Assembly (NCBI GenBank): GCA_003519585.1
Contig: DOWL01000154.1
Span: 1,616 to 11,589 of the forward strand
Source of the DNA: Nocardioides sp.
GTDB taxonomy: Bacteria > Actinomycetota > Actinomycetes > Propionibacteriales > Nocardioidaceae
DNA length: 9,974 bases
Reading direction: 5' to 3'
Under the pieces are notes generated by a model that worked only from the letters and a program-made list of their open reading frames with translations, ran no database searches and was not told where the DNA came from. Of this stretch, positions 6,662 to 9,974 are shown piece by piece. Each line of letters begins with the position of its first letter. Position 1 is the first letter of the stretch. The translations under genes were made by a program, and so were the position numbers.

Positions 6662-7543
6662 TCAGGCCGCGTCTGCGGCCGCGTAGATCATCTCAAACTC
6701 GACCGGGGTGAGCTTGCCGAGGGCTCGCTGACGGCGGCGGCGGTTGTACTTGGTCTCGATCCAGGTGACGATCGCGAGGCGGAGGTCTTCGCGGGTCTCC
6801 CAGCGCCTGGTGTTGAGGACGTTCTTCTGCAACAGGGAGAAGAAGGACTCCATGCTGGCGTTGTCCCCGGCGCCGTAGGAGCGGCCCATCGACCCGATCA
6901 GGCCGTTGTTCGCCAGCAGGCGCTGGGTGCGTTTGGCGCGGAACTGGCCGCCCCGGTCGGAGTGGCAGATCGTCCCGGCCGGGCTGCGCAGCGCGATCGC
7001 GTTGCGCATCGCCGCCCGGGCCAGGGACGACCTCATGTAGGAGTCGATGGAGTAGCCGACGATCCTGTTCGACCACACGTCCTTGATCGCGCAGATGTAG
7101 AGCTTCCCTTCCCTGGTGGGGTGCTCGGAGATGTCCCACAGCCACACCTTGTCCCGGCCGTCGGCGAGGAACTCGTGACGGACGACGCCGTGCACGTCGA
7201 CGACCGCGAGCAGGTCGTCATGCGGCGCGGGGCCGGGCGAGCCGGCCTTGGAGCGCTTCTTGTGGTGGCTGGCGGTGATGCCGGCGATGCGACACAGCCG
7301 GTGCACGCGGTTCTCCCCGACGATGATGCCGTGCTCGAGGTCGAGCTCGTCGGTGAGGAACCTGTAGCCCAGCGTCGCATCGTCGGTGTGGAGGTCGTAG
7401 AGCTTGTCGATGAGGTGGGCGTCGTCCCAGTCCCGCTGGGAGACCGGGTCGTTGAGCCACTGGTAGTACCCCTGCCTGGACAGGCCGAGGACCCGCAACG
7501 CCACCGCGACCGGCACCCTGATCGGGGCGCCGGTCGCGGCCAT
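6662..7543 (-). CDS. IS3-family transposase OrfB (DDE integrase core)
   Basis: Catalytic part of the transposase, 293 aa from the internal ATG at 7543. An N-terminal helical segment (residues about 10-55; LGLSRQGYYQWL) precedes an HTH_21-like region (LGYRFLTDELDLEHG, NRVHRLCRIAGI). The rve/integrase core has all three catalytic acids: Asp137 in VWLWDISEHPT, Asp196 in CHSDRGGQF and Glu232 in NASMESFFSLLQ, with the classic 35-residue D-E spacing. It ends normally with KYNRRRRQRALGKLTPVEF. The reading frame has no internal stop and looks functional. Its frame is open back to the orfA slippery site, where it encodes IVFPLVRE before the ATG, so the active enzyme is most likely the 396-aa frameshift fusion OrfAB. 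Confidence 0.95.
   Translation of the reverse strand: MAATGAPIRVPVAVALRVLGLSRQGYYQWLNDPVSQRDWDDAHLIDKLYDLHTDDATLGYRFLTDELDLEHGIIVGENRVHRLCRIAGITASHHKKRSKAGSPGPAPHDDLLAVVDVHGVVRHEFLADGRDKVWLWDISEHPTREGKLYICAIKDVWSNRIVGYSIDSYMRSSLARAAMRNAIALRSPAGTICHSDRGGQFRAKRTQRLLANNGLIGSMGRSYGAGDNASMESFFSLLQKNVLNTRRWETREDLRLAIVTWIETKYNRRRRQRALGKLTPVEFEMIYAAADAA
7504..7539 (-). promoter_or_regulatory. Hairpin downstream of the frameshift site
   Basis: Perfect 11-bp stem (arms 7504-7514 and 7529-7539) with a 14-nt loop that can add a short C/G stem. It begins 27 nt after the slippery heptamer and just inside orfB. This is a candidate stimulator of -1 frameshifting, although the spacing is longer than the usual 5-9 nt; it may alternatively limit independent OrfB initiation, because the ATG lies directly before it. 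Confidence 0.45.
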
Positions 7544-7563
7544 CTCTCGGACGAGCGGGAAGA

Positions 7564-7851
7564 CTATTTTCCCGGCAGGTTCGCCTGGGACAGGTAGGCG
7601 GCAGCCCTGCGGAGGACCTCGTTCTCCTGCTCCAGGAGCCGGATCCGCTTGTTCGCATCGCGCAGCTGCTTGCGCTCGTCCTCGGTCACGCCGGGACGTT
7701 TGCCGTCCTCGATGTCGGCCTGCTTCATCCCGTTCGCCAGCGAGCCTTCGGAGATGCCGAAGTCCTTCGCGATCTGCGCCAGCGATGCCTGGCCCTTGCG
7801 GGCCACGGCCACGACGTCGTCGCGGAACTCCTTGGGGTAGGGCTTTGCCAC
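7564..7851 (-). CDS. IS3-family transposase OrfA (helix-turn-helix protein)
   Basis: DNA-binding part of the transposase, 95 aa. It binds the terminal repeats and, when made alone, typically represses transposition. The start is GTG at 7851, preceded by a strong GGAGGAAGG. Residues about 8-45 form the HTH (EFRDDVVAVARKGQASLAQI, then KDFGISEGSL). Residues about 62-90 are a leucine-zipper coiled coil (RIRLLEQENEVLRRAAAYL) used for dimerisation. Odd point: residue 42 in SLANGMKQADIEDG is Gly where most relatives have Trp (SLxxWMKQAD); one base (TGG to GGG) would explain it, and it may weaken repeat binding. The stop overlaps the -1 slippage region. Family assignment is secure. Confidence 0.92.
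   Translation of the reverse strand: MAKPYPKEFRDDVVAVARKGQASLAQIAKDFGISEGSLANGMKQADIEDGKRPGVTEDERKQLRDANKRIRLLEQENEVLRRAAAYLSQANLPGK
7567..7573 (-). promoter_or_regulatory. Programmed -1 ribosomal frameshift site GGGAAAA
   Basis: On the minus strand the orfA end reads CCG GGA AAA TAG. G GGA AAA is a proper X XXY YYZ slippery heptamer placed directly before the stop codon. Slipping back one base gives AAA ATA GTC TTC, leading without a stop into orfB. IS3-family elements are known to make their transposase this way. Confidence 0.85.
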
Positions 7852-7892
7852 AGGGACATCCTTCCTCCCGAGGCCGAAACCTCAGAGGTCAG

Positions 7893-7921
7893 GTGTCAAC
7901 CAAACCCGGGGCAGACCCCGA
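7893..7921. repeat. IS terminal inverted repeat, orfA-proximal end
   Basis: Partner of 6617-6645, with three mismatches in the middle. On the minus strand it carries a consensus -35 (TTGACA, 7899 to 7894) pointing at orfA; the position 17 bases on reads CGGCCT, a poor -10, so promoter strength is uncertain. Confidence 0.9.
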
Positions 7922-8147
7922 GACGGGCCGCCCGGTGTTCGATGTGTCGATCACCCTGCCTGAGGATTTGGCCAACCTGGTCTTGAACAGCGACCAAGTG
8001 ATCGAGCGGATGGCGCCGGGATCCACCCGGCGGTACCCCTGGATTCAGACTTTCGGAGGCAGCGCGGACTCCGACGCCGTGTGCACCGTCACCTGGCGCT
8101 TCGATGGTGAAGAACCTCGTCAGACGCAAGCGACAGTCCGGGCTTGA
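7922..8147 (+). pseudogene. 3' fragment of an unrecognised gene cut by the IS
   Basis: About 74 codons with coding-like composition run from the IS end to a TGA at 8145-8147. The readable part is GRPVFDVSITLPEDLANLVL, then NSDQVIERMAPGSTRRYPWI, then TWRFDGEEPRQTQATVRA: a strand-rich, acidic domain fragment of no family I know. The frame continues upstream into the inverted repeat as far as a GTG at 7893 with a GAGG four bases before it, so a short chimeric protein starting inside the IS could be made. The native N-terminus is missing. Its 5' half is not present on the other side of the IS, where prim-pol begins instead. Confidence 0.55.
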
Positions 8148-8313
8148 TCTGCACGCGCCCGGTCCACTACACCGGCGCTTACACGTCGCGAGCTAAGTGA
8201 CCGCTGAGCGATCGGCATCCGGTGATCGACCGGGAGTCGAAGGCGTGCCGCCGCCACTCCGAGTCGGCACTGGGGAGGTCGCGCTGAAGTGGTCCTGAGG
8301 CTCTAGTCGGGCA

Positions 8314-8335
8314 GTGATATCATTGGGGTGATATC
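8314..8335 (+). promoter_or_regulatory. Promoter/operator region of the toxin-antitoxin operon
   Basis: The 8-mer GTGATATC is repeated directly at 8314-8321 and 8328-8335 (14-base period), and TGATATCA (8315-8322) is itself palindromic. TATCAT at 8318-8323 is a good -10, with no clear -35. The repeats straddle the expected transcription start, so the RHH antitoxin probably binds here to repress its own operon. This is the only A/T-rich spot in the neighbourhood. Confidence 0.55.
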
Positions 8336-8348
8336 GGAGGTGGTTGTT

Positions 8349-8576
8349 GTGGAACAGATCCTGATCCGCAATCTTCCCGCGGGGACCAAGGCCGCGCTTC
8401 GCGCGCGTGCCAAGCAACATCACAGCTCGGTCGAGGCGGAGGCGCGAGACGTGCTCACCAAGGCTCTGGAGGGCGAGCACGTAAGCATCGTCGCCCTCCT
8501 AGGCACCGAGGACGGTGCCGATATCGAGTTCGAACCCGAGCGCCTGGGCCTGACGGCTCGTTCAGCACGCCTGTGA
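8349..8576 (+). CDS. FitA/VapB-type ribbon-helix-helix antitoxin
   Basis: Antitoxin of a type II pair, 75 aa. It dimerises through an N-terminal ribbon-helix-helix (residues about 2-40) to bind its promoter and uses the C-terminus to block the toxin. The start is GTG at 8349, eight bases after a perfect GGAGG (8336-8340); a longer frame from GTG 8328 would begin upstream of that ribosome site. Motifs match Fit[21 protein letters not shown], then [15 protein letters not shown]. The C-terminal tail ([18 protein letters not shown]) is the expected short extended toxin-binding peptide ending in Arg residues that can reach the PIN active site. It overlaps the toxin by GTGA, ensuring that antitoxin is translated first. 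Confidence 0.9.
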   Translation: MEQILIRNLPAGTKAALRARAKQHHSSVEAEARDVLTKALEGEHVSIVALLGTEDGADIEFEPERLGLTARSARL

Positions 8577-9001
8577 GTGCCCTCTTGGACACCAACGTGG
8601 TGTCCGCACTGCGGGTCCGAGGACGCAACCGACCCGTCGAGTTGTGGGCAGCGTCGGTGCCCGTAGGTGACCAGTTCGTCTCAGCGTTCACCATCGCGGA
8701 GATCGAGCGGGGAGTGATTGCCAAGGAGCGATCCGACTCCGAGCAAGGAGTCGTCCTACGTCGCTGGCTCGAGGAGAACGTCCTGCCCACGTTCGCCGGC
8801 CGGGTGCTGCCTTTCGACCTGTCGGCGGCCCGATTTCTCGCGGCCTATCGGGTCCCCGAGCACGCGCCGTTCGACGACGCCCTCATCGCCGCCGTCGCGG
8901 AGTCTGCAGAGATGACCATCGCGACGCGGAACACCAAACACTTCGAACCCCTCGGGGTCCCTTGCCTCAATCCATGGGAGACGACCGCGTCCAGAGACTG
9001 A
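8573..9001 (+). CDS. FitB/VapC-type PIN-domain toxin
   Basis: Ribonuclease toxin of the type II pair, 142 aa, normal length for the family; single PIN domain acting on RNA in the cytoplasm with Mg2+ or Mn2+. The acidic residues are Asp6 in [11 protein letters not shown], Glu43 in IAEIERG and Asp102 in [10 protein letters not shown]. The fourth position, often Asp in TRNxxDF, is His123 ([12 protein letters not shown]), a variation I recall from other actinobacterial relatives. The typical ending LNPWE is present. The start GTG overlaps the antitoxin stop (8573-8576) without its own clear ribosome site, so synthesis depends on the antitoxin. The pair is self-contained and of the kind that stabilises genomic islands; the RNA target cannot be told from sequence. 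Confidence 0.92.
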   Translation: MSALLDTNVVSALRVRGRNRPVELWAASVPVGDQFVSAFTIAEIERGVIAKERSDSEQGVVLRRWLEENVLPTFAGRVLPFDLSAARFLAAYRVPEHAPFDDALIAAVAESAEMTIATRNTKHFEPLGVPCLNPWETTASRD

Positions 9002-9110
9002 GCCATCCCCCAGAGTGCCGGGCGTCAACTGCTGACACTCTCGGGTCCACGCCCACTGGACGCTTGCCTGGTCTTGCGGCAGGAGGAGAGTCGGGCGCTG
9101 GCTGATGCGG

Positions 9111-9133
9111 TCGGGCATTGCCCCGATGCCCGA
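9111..9133. repeat. 8-bp-arm inverted repeat upstream of the serine recombinase
   Basis: TCGGGCAT (9111-9118) and ATGCCCGA (9126-9133) are perfect arms around a 7-base centre, 48 bases before the recombinase ATG. It could be a recombinase binding (res) subsite, an operator or a weak terminator for the TA operon. The rest of 9002-9181 also has a short GTCCA...TGGAC repeat near 9046-9062 and no gene. Confidence 0.4.
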
Positions 9134-9181
9134 GCCGGCCGCAGCCCGTGGACCGGTCGGGCCCACCCTTGGAGGTGTGTC

Positions 9182-9796
9182 ATGAGCGCATTGCTTGTCG
9201 GGTACGCCCGATGCTCCACCGATCAACAAGACCTCACCGCCCAACGTGACGGTCTTCTCGCCCTCGGTGTCGAGACCGAGCGGATATACGTCGACCACGG
9301 CCTGACTGGCACCAACCGCGAGCGGCCTGGGCTACGCGAGGCGCTCGCCGCATGCCGAGCCGGTGACACCCTCGTGGTCACGAAGCTCGACCGCCTTGCC
9401 AGGTCACTGCCTGACGCCCGGGCGATCGCCGACGAGCTCACCACCCGGCAGATCAGCCTCTCGCTCGGTGGCTCGGTCTACGACCCCACTGACGCCGTCG
9501 GGCGGCTGTTGTTCAACGTTCTCGCGATGGTTGCCGAGTTCGAATCTGACCTCATCAGGCTTCGCACAGTCGAGGGCATGAAGGTCGCCAGGGCCAAGGG
9601 CCGGCTCCGAGGAAAGCAACCCAAGCTCAACCGGAGGCAGGAAGCCCACCTGGTCTCCTTAGTGCACAGCGGCGAGTACAGCACCCTCGAGGTGGCCGAG
9701 CTGTTCGGCGTTGGCCGCTCCACGGTCTATCGGGCCATCGAGCGACAACGGATCGCCGCGAAGGCCGACATCGCGGAGACCTCGGCGAGACGCTGA
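9182..9796 (+). CDS. Serine recombinase, resolvase/invertase type
   Basis: Small site-specific recombinase, 204 aa, of the Tn3-resolvase/Pin family; it cuts and rejoins DNA at paired sites through a covalent 5'-phosphoserine. The start is ATG at 9182, six bases after GGAGG (9171-9175); the frame is open further upstream, but that part does not look like protein. Catalytic domain residues 1-135: GYARCSTDQQ with nucleophile Ser12 and Arg10, DHGLTGTNRERPGL, LDRLARS with Arg71 and Arg74, and the E-helix start FESDLIRLRT with Arg126/Arg128. EGMKVARAKGRLRG is the linker, and about 150-190 is the helix-turn-helix (STLEVAELFGVGRSTVYRAI). All expected active-site residues are present. The length excludes a large phage-type integrase, so it more likely resolves cointegrates or inverts a segment than integrates the island. 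Confidence 0.93.
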   Translation: MSALLVGYARCSTDQQDLTAQRDGLLALGVETERIYVDHGLTGTNRERPGLREALAACRAGDTLVVTKLDRLARSLPDARAIADELTTRQISLSLGGSVYDPTDAVGRLLFNVLAMVAEFESDLIRLRTVEGMKVARAKGRLRGKQPKLNRRQEAHLVSLVHSGEYSTLEVAELFGVGRSTVYRAIERQRIAAKADIAETSARR

Positions 9797-9803
9797 CCGC
9801 CCA

Positions 9804-9848
9804 CGGCGCCGCGTCCCGGATCCGACACCCCACCGGGACGCGGTGCCG
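9804..9848 (+). terminator. Strong hairpin just after the recombinase
   Basis: A 16-bp stem (9804-9819 with 9833-9848, 15 Watson-Crick pairs and one G-U) and a 13-nt loop begin 8 bases after the stop codon. No U-tract follows, as is common in high-GC actinobacteria. The remainder, 9849-9974, holds no gene I can support; a plus frame from about 9843 to the window end stays open (includes WGSSDSLEWARYGYDLLVLS) and could be the start of another gene. Confidence 0.6.
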
Positions 9849-9974
9849 GGAGCGTCGCACCGGGTCCGTCGATGCCAGCAGTGGTTCGTCCTGTGGGGAA
9901 GTTCGGACTCTCTGGAGTGGGCCCGGTACGGCTACGACCTGCTGGTGCTTAGCCTCGATCCACCGATGAGCTTG

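Larger units (their letters stand above)
6617..7921 (-). mobile_element. IS3-family insertion sequence, about 1.3 kb, apparently complete
   Basis: Bounded by 29-bp imperfect inverted repeats and carrying orfA and orfB in the -1 frame arrangement typical of IS3. Transcription is on the minus strand, the same direction as the prim-pol operon. The 10 bases outside each repeat (6607-6616 and 7922-7931) share no 3-5 bp duplication, so either a duplication was lost by deletion or recombination, or the exact ends are a few bases inside. A canonical TG...CA boundary would be 6625-7913, but the matching bases outside it (GGGGTC facing GACCCC) show that the repeat extends further. Confidence 0.9.

Noticed and set aside
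6962..7597. 211-codon plus-strand frame opposite the transposase
   Set aside because: Antisense shadow of the DDE core; Val/Asp-rich with no protein-like features.
9074..9181. Upstream start of the serine recombinase at 9074
   Set aside because: Adds 36 residues absent from the family; the ATG at 9182 has GGAGG at ideal spacing.
8756..9298. 180-codon minus-strand frame opposite the PIN toxin and the recombinase leader
   Set aside because: Antisense to the conserved PIN domain; no start signals.
1..9974. CRISPR array, tRNA or rRNA genes, riboswitch
   Set aside because: No regularly spaced repeats, cloverleaf or conserved RNA core was seen by eye on either strand.

Overview
The window is high-GC, strongly G/C-biased at third codon positions, and carries an actinobacterial class E-type sortase, a replication/partition/transfer cluster of the kind seen in actinobacterial integrative and conjugative elements (ICEs), an IS3-family insertion sequence, a FitAB/VapBC-type toxin-antitoxin pair and a small serine recombinase. 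It looks like the edge of an accessory island in an actinomycete, possibly a Nocardioides-like genus. That placement is inferred from gene style, not demonstrated.

Layout. Positions 1-588 (+) hold the 3' part of a class E sortase, probably ordinary chromosome. Positions 589-954 contain no convincing gene, only decayed-looking sequence with two poly-C tracts. Positions 955-1545 (-) hold an unrecognised protein with weaker codon bias than its neighbours. Positions 1637-6540 (-) form one operon read right to left: a DNA primase/polymerase (prim-pol), a small basic protein, a 282-aa helical protein with a sigma-region-2-like stretch, a ParB-family protein, a single-pass membrane protein and a secreted lysozyme-like/NlpC-P60 cell wall hydrolase. 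The first four are translationally coupled by GTGA, GTGA and 8-bp overlaps. A 19-bp palindrome and a tandem 10-mer lie just upstream of prim-pol.

Positions 6617-7921 are a complete IS3-family element with 29-bp inverted repeats, orfA and orfB, and a GGGAAAA slippery heptamer that ends one base before the orfA stop. It has landed immediately upstream of the prim-pol operon, cutting it off from whatever preceded it. On its other side lies a 5'-truncated gene fragment (7922-8147, +). No target-site duplication is visible, so the two flanks may not originally have been adjacent. Positions 8349-9001 (+) encode a RHH antitoxin and PIN toxin overlapping by GTGA. Positions 9182-9796 (+) encode a resolvase/invertase-type serine recombinase, followed by a strong hairpin.

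Working together: prim-pol, the sigma-like protein and ParB look like the replication, control and segregation part of a mobile element. The membrane protein and wall hydrolase look like the start of its conjugation module. The ATPases and channel proteins that would normally follow are absent between 1637 and the sortase, so the element appears truncated. The TA pair and recombinase fit maintenance and rearrangement of the same island.
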